64,000 nt of DNA from an uncultured Verrucomicrobiota bacterium (GTDB taxonomy: Bacteria; Verrucomicrobiota; Verrucomicrobiia; Verrucomicrobiales; Verrucomicrobiaceae): contig CAILZI010000051.1 of NCBI GenBank assembly GCA_903838675.1, forward strand, positions 1 through 64,000, written 5' to 3'. The translations under genes were made by a program, and so were the position numbers. The notes below the pieces were generated by a model that had not been told where the DNA came from, did no database searches, and saw only the letters and a program-made list of their open reading frames with translations. The first letter of the stretch is position 1; each line of letters starts with the position of its first letter. Positions 49,681 through 57,167 of the stretch are shown here, piece by piece.

Positions 49681-51054
49681 TTAGGCGAGAATTCCCTTCA
49701 CGACGCCGCTGCCTTCCACACCGGTCAGGCGTTGATCGAGACCATTGAGGCGGAAGGTGAGGCGCTCATGATCGATGCCGAGGAGGTGCAGGATGGTGGC
49801 GTGGAGATCGTGGATGTGTACTTTGTCCTGAGCGGCACGCAGGCCGAATTCATCCGTGGCACCGTGGATGTGGCCGTGCTTCACGCCGGCACCCATGAGC
49901 ACGGTGGTGAAGCCCCAGGGATTGTGATCGCGGCCCACGCCTTTTTCGCTCATGGGCATGCGGCCAAATTCGCCGCCCCAGATGACGAGGGTGTCCTCCA
50001 GCAGGCCGCGTTGTTTGAGGTCGAGCAGCAGGCCAGCCACGGGCTTGTCGGTGCGGGCGCAGTAGTCGGTGTGGTTTTTAAGCACGTCCTCGTGCGCGTC
50101 CCAGCCGTTGGTGTCGCCGGAGTAGAGCTGCACAAAGCGTACACCGCGCTCAATCATGCGCCGTGCCAGCAGGCAGCGGGTGCCGAATTCACGCGTGGTG
50201 CTGTTGTCGATGCCGTAGAGTTTTTTCGTGGCCTCCGTCTCGCGCGAGATGTCCACCGCTTCCGGTGCGGCGCTCTGCATGCGGAAGGCGAGCTCGTAGC
50301 TGCGGATGCGCGCATCGAGCTCGCTGTCCGCCGCGTGCTGCGCGAGATGCTGCGCATTCATCTGCTGGATGAGATCCAGCGTGGCGCGCTGGCGTGCGCT
50401 GCTCTGCGGCCCTTTCAGGTCCAGGATGGGGCTGCCGCCCTCGCGCATGGTGGTGCCTTGATAGGTGGCCGGCAGGTAGCCGCTGCCCCAGGCGGGTGGC
50501 CCGCCCTTCAATCCACCACCGGGATCCGGCATGACGACGAAGGCAGGCATATCGGCATTTTCAGAACCAAGTCCATAAGACACCCAACTGCCCATGCTCG
50601 GCTTGCCCATCTGGATGGAGCCGGTGTTCATCTGATAGACCGACTGCGGATGATTCACACTGTCGCCATGGCAGCTGCGGATGACGCACATCTCATCCGC
50701 CAACTCCGCCATGTGCGGCAGGAAGTCGCTCACCTCAATGCCGCTCTGCCCGTACTTGCGGAAGGGTTTGACCGGCGCGAGCAGCGGATTCTGCGCGACC
50801 TTGCGCCGTGTCTCGACGGCACCGTAACTGTCTGGAAGCGGCTTGCCCGCATGGCGAATGAGTTCGGGCTTGGGATCAAAGAGATCCACATGGCTCGGCC
50901 CACCGTGCATGAATAGCCAGATCACCCGCTTCGCCTTCGCCTGAAAATGCGGGCGCGAATCCGCCATCAGATCCGACAGCGCCACGCTGGACAAGCCCAT
51001 GGCCGTGCTGCCGAGAAAGCGGCGGCGGGAGAGGGGAGCGAGGGCGCTGGTCAT
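49681..51054 (-). CDS. DUF1501 family Tat-exported protein
   Basis: About 457 residues from the ATG at 51054, with a twin-arginine signal (PLSRRRFLGSTAMGLSSVALSD). Family landmarks are VIWLFMHGGPSHVDLFDPKPELI, VIRSCHGDSVNHPQSVYQMNTG, MGSWVSYGLGSEN, DTLVIWGGEFGRMP and GRDHNPWGFTTVLMGAGVKHGHIHGATDEFG. The protein belongs to the alkaline-phosphatase-like superfamily with putative metal ligands in HGG and GRDHN. It is paired with the DUF1549/1553 gene, whose ATG abuts its stop. The combination is a hallmark of Planctomycetes and Verrucomicrobia; function unproven, often suggested to serve polysaccharide sulfate or ether degradation. Confidence 0.92.
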   Translation of the reverse strand: MTSALAPLSRRRFLGSTAMGLSSVALSDLMADSRPHFQAKAKRVIWLFMHGGPSHVDLFDPKPELIRHAGKPLPDSYGAVETRRKVAQNPLLAPVKPFRKYGQSGIEVSDFLPHMAELADEMCVIRSCHGDSVNHPQSVYQMNTGSIQMGKPSMGSWVSYGLGSENADMPAFVVMPDPGGGLKGGPPAWGSGYLPATYQGTTMREGGSPILDLKGPQSSARQRATLDLIQQMNAQHLAQHAADSELDARIRSYELAFRMQSAAPEAVDISRETEATKKLYGIDNSTTREFGTRCLLARRMIERGVRFVQLYSGDTNGWDAHEDVLKNHTDYCARTDKPVAGLLLDLKQRGLLEDTLVIWGGEFGRMPMSEKGVGRDHNPWGFTTVLMGAGVKHGHIHGATDEFGLRAAQDKVHIHDLHATILHLLGIDHERLTFRLNGLDQRLTGVEGSGVVKGILA

Positions 51055-51144
51055 GGGGTGAAGACGTTGGGACAAGGGCGGTTCTAGCGGGAGGGATGGA
51101 AAACGTCAAGAGTGCCGGGCGGTCATCCGTGCTGATTCGAGAGC

Positions 51145-51636
51145 CTACAGCATTTTCTGCATCCACAGCACATCGAGCCAGCGGCCGTGCTTGTGGCCGA
51201 CTTCCTTGAGGTGGGAAACTTTGATGAAGCCGAATTTGGCATGCAGAGCGATGCTCCCCGCCTGATCGGCATCGATGCCGCCGAGGACGGTGTGATGGCC
51301 GATTTTCTTGGCGAGTGCGAGGAGCTCGCCAAGCAGCAGGGTGCCGAGGCCTTTGCCCTGATGCTCGTGGTGCAGATACACCGAATCCTCCACGCTGTGG
51401 CAGTAGGCCTGGCGGGGATGAAAGCGGCTGAGTGAGCCCCAGCCGATGACCTGCCCATCCTCCTCGGCCACGATCACGGGATGCTCCGGTCCGTGCGCAT
51501 CAAACCAGTCGCGGCGTTCTTGCGCGGTGCTGGGCACAGTTTGATAGGTGCAGGTGCTGTGCTCGACGTAGTGATTGTAAATGGCGTTGATGGCCGAGAG
51601 GTCGTCGATTGTGGCGGGGCGGAGAGTGGCGGGCAT
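51145..51636 (-). CDS. GNAT acetyltransferase (phosphinothricin acetyltransferase-like)
   Basis: The 163-residue protein starts MPATLRPATIDDLSAINAIYNHYVEHSTCTYQTVP, the classical beginning of the PAT/YncA group, followed by WFDAHGPEHPVIVAEEDGQVIGWGSLSRF and the acetyl-CoA motif HHEHQGKGLGTLLL. Relatives acetylate methionine sulfone, phosphinothricin or other small amines; the true substrate is unknown. The open frame extends 57 codons upstream through a GAATGAC-type repeat, which is not coding. Divergent from the Gfo/Idh gene at 51826. Confidence 0.88.
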   Translation of the reverse strand: MPATLRPATIDDLSAINAIYNHYVEHSTCTYQTVPSTAQERRDWFDAHGPEHPVIVAEEDGQVIGWGSLSRFHPRQAYCHSVEDSVYLHHEHQGKGLGTLLLGELLALAKKIGHHTVLGGIDADQAGSIALHAKFGFIKVSHLKEVGHKHGRWLDVLWMQKML

Positions 51637-51660
51637 GAGGCAGGAGGCGGGTGGTGAGGG

Positions 51661-51710
51661 ACGAATGAAAGCGTCCAAATGACGAATGTCGAAATCAGAA
51701 TGACGAACGG
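51661..51710. repeat. GAATGAC-type short repeat in intergenic DNA
   Basis: ACGAATGAAA, AATGACGAATGTCGAAATCA and GAATGACGAACGG form the same degenerate heptamer family as 49301 and 49651. It lies upstream of the GNAT gene and would be read in frame as VRHSDFDIRHLDAF if the frame were extended. Confidence 0.65.
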
Positions 51711-51825
51711 GGAGAAGTGGCTGTTCGGCCCGCGCTGTTTTCAAATCTTGACTCGGTGGCGGGGAATCTCCATTCTCGCGGCCCTCAGGTAAAAATTCAC
51801 CAACCACTTAACGAACACATTTATT

Positions 51826-52908
51826 ATGGCCATCAAAGTCGGAGTCATCGGAGCAGGCGGCATGTTGCAGTATCACGCGGCGGGGTTCCGCCAGGCGGGC
51901 GCGGAGATCGTGGCCGTGGCCGATGCGGCCCCCGGCGCAGCAGCCAAGGCGGCGGAGAAATATGGCATCGCCAAGGCGTATGAATCCGTGGAAGCCATGC
52001 TGAAGGGCAGCCCGGAGATCAAAGCAGTGAGCGTCATCGTGCCGAACAAATTTCACAAGCCGCTCACGATTCAGTGCCTGAAGGCCGGCAAGCACGTCTT
52101 CTCTGAGAAACCGCCGGCGTTGAACGCGAAGGAGGTGAAGGAAATCATCGTCGCTGCCAAGAAGGCCGGCAAGAAGGTGCTCTTCAACTTCAACAACCGC
52201 GCGCGCCCTGAGTCCCAGGCAATGATGAAGTACATCAACGACGGCGTCGTGGGAAAGATCAATTCCGCGCAGGCCAAGTGGATCCGCCGCACCGGTATAC
52301 CTGGCTTTGGCGGCTGGTTCACCACCAAGGCGCTGTCCGGTGGCGGCCCGCTCATCGACTTGCTGCACATGGTCGATCTGGCCATGTACTTCATGGGGTA
52401 TCCGGAGCCCGCACACGTGCTCGGCCAGACCTTCTCCGACTTCATCCAGGACAAGCAGTTCAAAGGCCCATGGGGCATCCCCGACCGCGTGGGCGGCACC
52501 ACCGATGTGGAAAACGCCGCGCACGGTTTTGTGACCTTCAAGACCGGCCAGGTGCTCAGCCTCCAGGTTTCCTGGGCGGAAATGATCAAGCGCGAGGAAG
52601 TTTCCGTGGTCTTCCAAGGCACCAAGGCAGGGGGCAAGGTGGAGCGCCTTTTCGGTATCGATGGTCTGGACAACACCGCCATCGACACCTGCGAGCTCTA
52701 TGTGCAGGAAAACGGCAACAGCGTGAACCGCAGCATCGTCACTCCCGCATGTGAAGACATGGGCCGCATCGGCTCCGCCGCGAACTTTATCGAAGCCATC
52801 GAAGGCAAGGCCACCGCCCTGAACACACCTGAGCAGGCCCTGCGCCTGATGCAGGTGATTGACGCGATCTATGCCTCCGCCAAGACGCGCAAGCCGGTGT
52901 CAATTTGA
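51826..52908 (+). CDS. Gfo/Idh/MocA-family NAD(P)-dependent oxidoreductase
   Basis: The 360-residue protein has the Rossmann motif VGVIGAGGMLQYHA at the N-terminus, the dinucleotide-linked FSEKPPALNAKEV (EKP motif, Lys near residue 96) and GGGPLIDLLHMVDLAMYFMG (active-site DxxxH-like segment). Family members oxidise or epimerise sugars and inositols with NAD(P). There is no signal peptide. It is followed by a clear rho-independent terminator, so it is monocistronic or last in a transcript. Substrate not deducible. Confidence 0.92.
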   Translation: MAIKVGVIGAGGMLQYHAAGFRQAGAEIVAVADAAPGAAAKAAEKYGIAKAYESVEAMLKGSPEIKAVSVIVPNKFHKPLTIQCLKAGKHVFSEKPPALNAKEVKEIIVAAKKAGKKVLFNFNNRARPESQAMMKYINDGVVGKINSAQAKWIRRTGIPGFGGWFTTKALSGGGPLIDLLHMVDLAMYFMGYPEPAHVLGQTFSDFIQDKQFKGPWGIPDRVGGTTDVENAAHGFVTFKTGQVLSLQVSWAEMIKREEVSVVFQGTKAGGKVERLFGIDGLDNTAIDTCELYVQENGNSVNRSIVTPACEDMGRIGSAANFIEAIEGKATALNTPEQALRLMQVIDAIYASAKTRKPVSI

Positions 52909-53267
52909 TCCAGCAAATGATTCATGATGATGGGGAGAATGAGCTCTATGTTCGTTCTCCCCATTTTTTATCCGTTCCAATGAACGGGCTGTACGGCAAC
53001 ACTTTTGGTTTTGGCACCTTGCCAGTACGTTGCTCAATGAAGGGAGATCAAGTCACCGTCGAGGTGGTCAACATGCTGGGTGAGTCCGCGCACAGGAAAG
53101 GCGCGCTTTTTCCCGGTGGCATCAACTTTTATCGTGACCATTTCAGGGGCGAGCAATATATGTCCGCACTCAGTTCCCACGGGGAGCCATGTCAAAACAA
53201 CCTGACTGGTAAAACTCTCATGTGCCACGAACACTCGCCAAACTCTCCGATCATTCTCCCGCTGCTC
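52909..53267. other. Intergenic stretch with terminator
   Basis: About 360 bp. It holds the rho-independent terminator at 52932-52969. The remainder stays open in the frame of the following lipoprotein, but shows no recognisable protein pattern, and the terminator falls inside that frame, so I treat it as non-coding. No RNA gene seen. Confidence 0.5.
52932..52969 (+). terminator. Rho-independent terminator of the Gfo/Idh gene
   Basis: GGGGAGAA (52932-52939) pairs with TTCTCCCC (52955-52962), followed by A and six Ts (52964-52969), 24 bp after the stop codon. Confidence 0.85.
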
Positions 53268-53795
53268 ATGAGCTTCTGCGGTCGCCTCGCCCTGCTCTCA
53301 TGCAAGGTGGCCTGTGCCGGCGCGTTGTTATTCGTGGCGGGTTGTTCGGACAACCGGGTGCCTGTGACGGTGCCGATTTCGCTGCAGGAAGTGGCAGGTC
53401 GCTATGAGCTGTCGCTGAGCGACTTTGGCACGGCTTTGGACAAGCGCATCGCACTGATTTCTCCGCGGCCAAGCATTGAGTTCAGGGCAGATGGTACCGT
53501 GAGTCTTTCGAACCTGCCGGTCATTGCCGATGACCTGCTGCAAAATTTTGTCTGCTCGGAATTTCGCACGGGAACGGGCACCTTTCAGATCGAGAAGCAT
53601 GGTTATGAAAAGCACTCCGGCGTCGTGACGCACTTCTATGGGGTGAAGCTGTCGTGCGGGACTCTTCCGGGGCCGGTGGACCGCCCAAGCCTCTGCCGAC
53701 AGGGCACTGTGCTGGCCCTTTCCTGGCGTGACTATTTTGATGGAGATTTCTCAGAGCGAATGGTTTTTGTGAGAGTCGCACCTGCGGAAAAATGA
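53268..53795 (+). CDS. Putative lipoprotein of unknown function
   Basis: From the ATG at 53268 the product is 175 residues and opens with a lipoprotein signal (LLSCKVACAGALLFVAGCSD) whose lipobox VAGC marks the acylated Cys. The mature part starts PVTVPISLQEVAGRYELSLSDFG and contains IEFRADGTVSLSNLPVIAD, GTGTFQIE and SERMVFVRV, a short beta-rich domain resembling lipocalin/META-type folds in texture only. I recognise no family. The frame is open back to 52905, but a transcription terminator lies there. Confidence 0.6.
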   Translation: MSFCGRLALLSCKVACAGALLFVAGCSDNRVPVTVPISLQEVAGRYELSLSDFGTALDKRIALISPRPSIEFRADGTVSLSNLPVIADDLLQNFVCSEFRTGTGTFQIEKHGYEKHSGVVTHFYGVKLSCGTLPGPVDRPSLCRQGTVLALSWRDYFDGDFSERMVFVRVAPAEK

Positions 53796-53835
53796 TCGAT
53801 TTCACAGGGGCGTGACGCGATACTTCTACTGCTGC

Positions 53836-53931
53836 ATGAACTCACCCGAGTTTGAGTCGGAGTTGACTTTTGGGCGCTGGATCACCCGCTGTCTCGATGC
53901 TGCCGCGGCAGGAAAACCAGTGCCCTTCTGA
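53836..53931 (+). CDS. Very small ORF, 31 residues
   Basis: ATG to TGA encodes MNSPEFESELTFGRWITRCL followed by an Ala-rich end. It lies 40 bp after the lipoprotein and 14 bp before the next gene, in the same direction, so it could be translated or be a relict. No family, no ribosome-binding site; low support. Confidence 0.2.
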   Translation: MNSPEFESELTFGRWITRCLDAAAAGKPVPF

Positions 53932-53944
53932 ACCGAGCATTCTC

Positions 53945-54340
53945 ATGAACACACTCCTGCCACGTTTTCGGAAGCCTGCGGGCTTTGCTCCGTACGGATG
54001 CATGGAGCTGGCGATCCTGAGTTACATCGCGATGGCGGTTTTGAACTATGCTTTGGGAAACTGGATCTTCGCGATTGCAATGCTCACACCGCTGGCCGGG
54101 CTTCTTGTCTGGACCCAGTACACGGTCTGGCGGGACTGCTGCAGGATGGGCGATCACATCCGGGTGAGCCTGGGGCCACATTCAGGAATGGAAGGCGTCG
54201 TCGTAGGAGCGACCAAAGATGGAACACGACTGACGGTGCAATTGTCCTCCGCAGAGCATCCTGAGCCCATGGAATTTTTCGACTATCAGATCAGGAAAGT
54301 GAAACCGATGTCTGACCCATCCCCTCCGGTGAATGGATGA
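53945..54340 (+). CDS. Small membrane protein with KOW-like C-terminal domain
   Basis: About 131 residues from the ATG at 53945. Two hydrophobic helices (MELAILSYIAMAVLNYALG and WIFAIAMLTPLAGLLVWTQY) are followed by a short soluble domain, GDHIRVSLGPHSGMEGVVVGATKDGTRLTVQL, which looks like a KOW motif (RNA- or protein-binding SH3-like strand set known from NusG and ribosomal proteins). Membrane-tethered KOW-like domains resemble NfeD-type or small signal peptides. Function unknown. Twenty-five further upstream codons are open but unlikely. Confidence 0.55.
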   Translation: MNTLLPRFRKPAGFAPYGCMELAILSYIAMAVLNYALGNWIFAIAMLTPLAGLLVWTQYTVWRDCCRMGDHIRVSLGPHSGMEGVVVGATKDGTRLTVQLSSAEHPEPMEFFDYQIRKVKPMSDPSPPVNG

Positions 54341-54371
54341 TGTGAGCTGCCTCACGTTGCGATGAGGGGGC

Positions 54372-54408
54372 AAAAAAAGAGCGATGCCAGCATGTGCCGG
54401 CATCGCTC
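54372..54408 (-). terminator. Rho-independent terminator of the second Gfo/Idh gene
   Basis: On the minus strand a 10-bp stem GAGCGATGCC/GGCATCGCTC (with a further GC pair inside) is followed directly by seven Ts (plus-strand A-run 54372-54378), 19 bp past the stop codon at 54428. Confidence 0.9.
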
Positions 54409-54427
54409 CAGGAATCTGCTGCTGCTT

Positions 54428-55654
54428 TTAAGCCAGCCCGCCGCGATCGCTCGTCAGCGTGGCATCACCATACTTCGCGCGGGTTGTGGGTGTGTAGTCC
54501 AGCGGGGTCCAGGCGGCGTTGTTGGCGGAGGAGGCGACGACGGCTTCGATGAAGGCCATGCCGGCCACGCCTTCTTCGATGGTCGGGTAGTCCATGTCCA
54601 GCGGGTTGGGGGTGGTGCCGTTGTTCACGGCGCGGACGTGGTTGGCGAAGTTGCGGTAGATGTTCGCGAAGCCTTCGAGGTAGCCTTCGGGATGACCTGA
54701 AGGCGTGCGCGTGGCAGCGGCTGCTGCGCTGCCGAGGTAGCCCAGGCCGGTGCGGTAGATCTGCTTCGGCTTGTCCAGGGAGGTGACGATCATCGTGTTC
54801 GGATCCAGCTGGGACCACTCGATGCCGCCCAGGGAGCCATAGACGCGGAGGCTGAGGTTGTTTTCACAGCCGATGCTGATCTGGCTGGAGTGCAGCACGC
54901 CCTTGGCGCCGTTGGTGAAGCGCAGCAGCACGTTGCCATCGTCTTCAAGACGGCGGCCTTCCTTGGCCAGGAAGATGGTGAGGTCGGCGGCCAGTTCCTT
55001 GATGTGCAACCCGGTCACGTATTCCGCGAGGTTGATCGCGTGCGTGCCGATGTCTCCCATGCAGCCCGCAGCGCCGCAGATGGCGGGGTCCACGCGCCAG
55101 GCGGCCTGCTTCTGCCCGGTGTTTTCCAGCATGGTGGCCAGCCAGCCCTGTGGGTATTCCACGACGACTTTGCGGATCTCGCCGAGCTTGCCTTCCTCGA
55201 TCATTTGCCGGGCCTGACGCATTAGCGGGTAGCCGGTGTAGTTGTAGGTCACTCCGTAGAGCTTGCCGGTGGTCTTCACGATTTCCGCCAGTTCCTTGGC
55301 CTGCGCGAGGTTGAAGGTGGCGGGCTTGTCAGAAAGCACATGGAAGCCAGCCTCCAGCGCTGCTTTGGCGGCGGGGAAATGCAGGTGGTTTGGCGTGACG
55401 ATGGAGACGAAGTCCATGCGTTTGTCCGCAGGCAGCGCGGATTCCGTGCGAATCATCTCTTCAAAGTTGCCGTAGCAGCGCTCGGCTGGCAGGAAGAAGT
55501 CGGCACCGCTGTCCTTGGAGCGCTGGGGGTCGGAGGAAAAAGCGCCGCAGACGAGTTCAATCTGCTGATCGATCGATGCTGCGATGCGATGAACGCCGCC
55601 AATGAAGGCGCCGCGTCCGCCGCCGATCATGCCATAACGAATTTTCCGGCTCAT
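54428..55654 (-). CDS. Gfo/Idh/MocA-family oxidoreductase
   Basis: The 408-residue protein begins KIRYGMIGGGRGAFIGGVHR (NAD(P) Rossmann loop), then ELVCGAFSSDPQRS and the dinucleotide motif HVLSDKPATFNLAQA, in which Asp replaces the more usual Glu of EKP. DIGTHAINLAEYVTG supplies the catalytic D/H segment. Close relatives act on sugars, inositols or glycosides; those of this subtype are often annotated as myo-inositol- or levoglucosan-type dehydrogenases. It lies downstream of an AraC gene on the same strand, separated by a terminator, so it has its own promoter. Confidence 0.92.
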   Translation of the reverse strand: MSRKIRYGMIGGGRGAFIGGVHRIAASIDQQIELVCGAFSSDPQRSKDSGADFFLPAERCYGNFEEMIRTESALPADKRMDFVSIVTPNHLHFPAAKAALEAGFHVLSDKPATFNLAQAKELAEIVKTTGKLYGVTYNYTGYPLMRQARQMIEEGKLGEIRKVVVEYPQGWLATMLENTGQKQAAWRVDPAICGAAGCMGDIGTHAINLAEYVTGLHIKELAADLTIFLAKEGRRLEDDGNVLLRFTNGAKGVLHSSQISIGCENNLSLRVYGSLGGIEWSQLDPNTMIVTSLDKPKQIYRTGLGYLGSAAAAATRTPSGHPEGYLEGFANIYRNFANHVRAVNNGTTPNPLDMDYPTIEEGVAGMAFIEAVVASSANNAAWTPLDYTPTTRAKYGDATLTSDRGGLA

Positions 55655-55788
55655 AAAAAGTAGCTGTGCTGAAGTTTGGGGTGGGTGAGAAAAGGGAAGG
55701 CGAGTGTGCGCAGAGGGTGCGGGGGGTCAAGTGCATCAGCACCGGGATGCGAACCGGCTGGCGATTCCGGGGCGCGGCATCCGGGCAC

Positions 55789-55838
55789 AAAAAACCCCGG
55801 AGAGGGTGGCCCAACGCGCTCAGGCGGCCTCTCCGGGG
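55789..55838 (-). terminator. Rho-independent terminator of the AraC-type gene
   Basis: Minus-strand stem CCCCGGAGAGG/CCTCTCCGGGG (11 bp, 55795-55805 with 55828-55838) followed by six Ts (plus-strand A-run 55789-55794), 45 bp past the stop. Confidence 0.9.
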
Positions 55839-55883
55839 CTATGTCGTCGAAACACCGCAGAGCGGTGCGCATGGCGACAAATT

Positions 55884-56702
55884 TTATGCGGCCATCAGGG
55901 CCGGACCGCCGTGCTTCATGCGGCTGCGGAATTCCGTGGGGGATTCATCGGCGATGCGGCGGAAGCTGCGGTTGAAATGGGACAGGCTCTGGAAGCCGAC
56001 GTCGTAGGCCACTTCGGTGATGCGGGCGGCGGGCTTCATGAGCATGCGCTTGGCCTTTTCCACGCGGGCACGGTTTACGAAGTCAGTGAAGGTCAGGCCG
56101 GTGGCGCGCTTGAAGAGCTTGCAGAAGTGGAAGGGGCTCACGTTCACCGCGCTGGCCACGGCTTCCAGAGACATCGGCTCGGCCAGATGGGCGTGGATGA
56201 AGGTCTTGGCATTGCGCACGGCTTCTGGCTCATGGGTTGCGGTGGCAAACAGCAGGCGGTGTGCGCTGTCTCCCAGCTGGAGGGCAAAGGACTGCAGGAT
56301 GGCCACGGCGGCCTCATAGCGGGCGGGTTCCATCACGGGCACGTGTTCGAAGTGAACCTTGGCACCACGGATTTCTGCGGCGGTGCGGTTATCATCCAGC
56401 AGTGCTTTGGCCACCGGAGCGAAGTTTTCAGCGCTGGCAGGCTGGAGGCGCACGGCACCGGTCAGCATGAGGGCGATGGTGTTTTTGCCAACGCGCACAG
56501 GCACCTTGGTTTCCACCACACCGGCGACGCCCTGACGGGTCACAACATCGTTGATGGGGGAGTCATCCTGAGTGGCTTCCAAGCTCAGCGGCAGGCTGGT
56601 CAGCGTGTGGAAGGCCTTCTGGTAGTGCTGGAACAGTTCGCTCTCAGCAAGATTCAGAATGAAACGTTGGCGGGGGCTGGTGTGGGAGGTGGAGGTGTTC
56701 AT
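55884..56702 (-). CDS. AraC-family transcriptional regulator
   Basis: About 272 residues from the ATG at 56702; a GTG codon 24 bp upstream (56726) is an alternative. The N-terminal half (RQRFILNLAESELFQHYQKAF, LTSLPLSL, and a conserved VETKVPVRVGKNTIALM) resembles sensory PocR-like domains of regulators in this phylum. The C-terminal double helix-turn-helix is typical: MSLEAVASAVNVSPFHFCKLFKRATGLTFTDFVNRARVEKAKRML and ITEVAYDVGFQSLSHFNRSFRRIADESPTEFRSRM. Such regulators usually answer to sugars or related metabolites. Likely targets are the neighbouring oxidoreductase or GH26-like genes (inference). Confidence 0.9.
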   Translation of the reverse strand: MNTSTSHTSPRQRFILNLAESELFQHYQKAFHTLTSLPLSLEATQDDSPINDVVTRQGVAGVVETKVPVRVGKNTIALMLTGAVRLQPASAENFAPVAKALLDDNRTAAEIRGAKVHFEHVPVMEPARYEAAVAILQSFALQLGDSAHRLLFATATHEPEAVRNAKTFIHAHLAEPMSLEAVASAVNVSPFHFCKLFKRATGLTFTDFVNRARVEKAKRMLMKPAARITEVAYDVGFQSLSHFNRSFRRIADESPTEFRSRMKHGGPALMAA

Positions 56703-57049
56703 AGCGCGTTCGTGGTTTGTGTTCACGAGAGCTATGATGCCCTGCTGCGGAATTTACGATATTGTCGTCCGATACGGTATGTGGCCTCGTGTACCACCGC
56801 AATTTTGGCATAGTGGTTTCCAGTAGAACTGGCTGTTCCTTGCGCAGGGTGTGTGGTTCTTGCTGCGTAGGGGCATGCTCTCAGCCCTCTAGCCTTGCTC
56901 TTTTCCCCACACCTGCAGTGCGTATCCGTATGACCATCGCATGGACGAAGCCCAACCGTGAGATCAATCCTGACTTGCAGCTCGTGCAAACTACCTCTTG
57001 GCAGGCAGCACCACGTTTCCTACCATCTACTTTTCGCAACGTAACATCA
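56703..57049. other. Intergenic region between AraC gene and tRNA-like gene
   Basis: About 350 bp without a credible ORF. A short direct repeat CGATA (56757 and 56770, 13 bp apart) lies just upstream of the AraC start and could be part of its operator. Otherwise nothing was recognised. Confidence 0.35.
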
Positions 57050-57136
57050 GGGGAGGTGGTCGATTAGTTTATGGCCCCAGTTTTGAAAACTGGCGTGGCT
57101 TTATCCCCACAGTAAGTTCGAATCCCATCCTCCTTG
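57050..57136 (+). tRNA. tRNA-Ser(UGA)-like gene, probably degenerate
   Basis: Class II layout of 87 nt without encoded CCA. Acceptor GGGGAGG/CCTCCTT (two G-U pairs); D-stem GTC/GGC; anticodon stem CCAGT/ACTGG with loop TTTGAAA, anticodon TGA (57084-57086), which reads UCA serine codons; long variable arm with GTGG/CCAC; T-loop TTCGAAT. The anticodon arm and GTGG-CGA entry match tRNA-Ser closely. Odd features: the T-stem GTAAG/CCCAT has two A-C mismatches and the D-loop lacks the usual GG pair. It may be a pseudogene or a divergent tRNA. Confidence 0.6.
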
Positions 57137-57167
57137 CGCTGGTCCACAGTCGAAAACTTTCATCCTC

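Noticed and set aside
47977..50916. Long plus-strand ORFs (47977-49305 and 49486-50916) opposite DUF1549 and DUF1501
   Set aside because: Both are reverse-frame shadows of well-recognised genes.
52905..53267. N-terminal extension of the lipoprotein gene
   Set aside because: The stretch contains a rho-independent terminator, and the lipoprotein signal begins only at 53268.
57050..57136. Selenocysteine tRNA
   Set aside because: The anticodon reads UGA (serine UCA codons), not UCA, and the acceptor stem is 7 bp, not 8.
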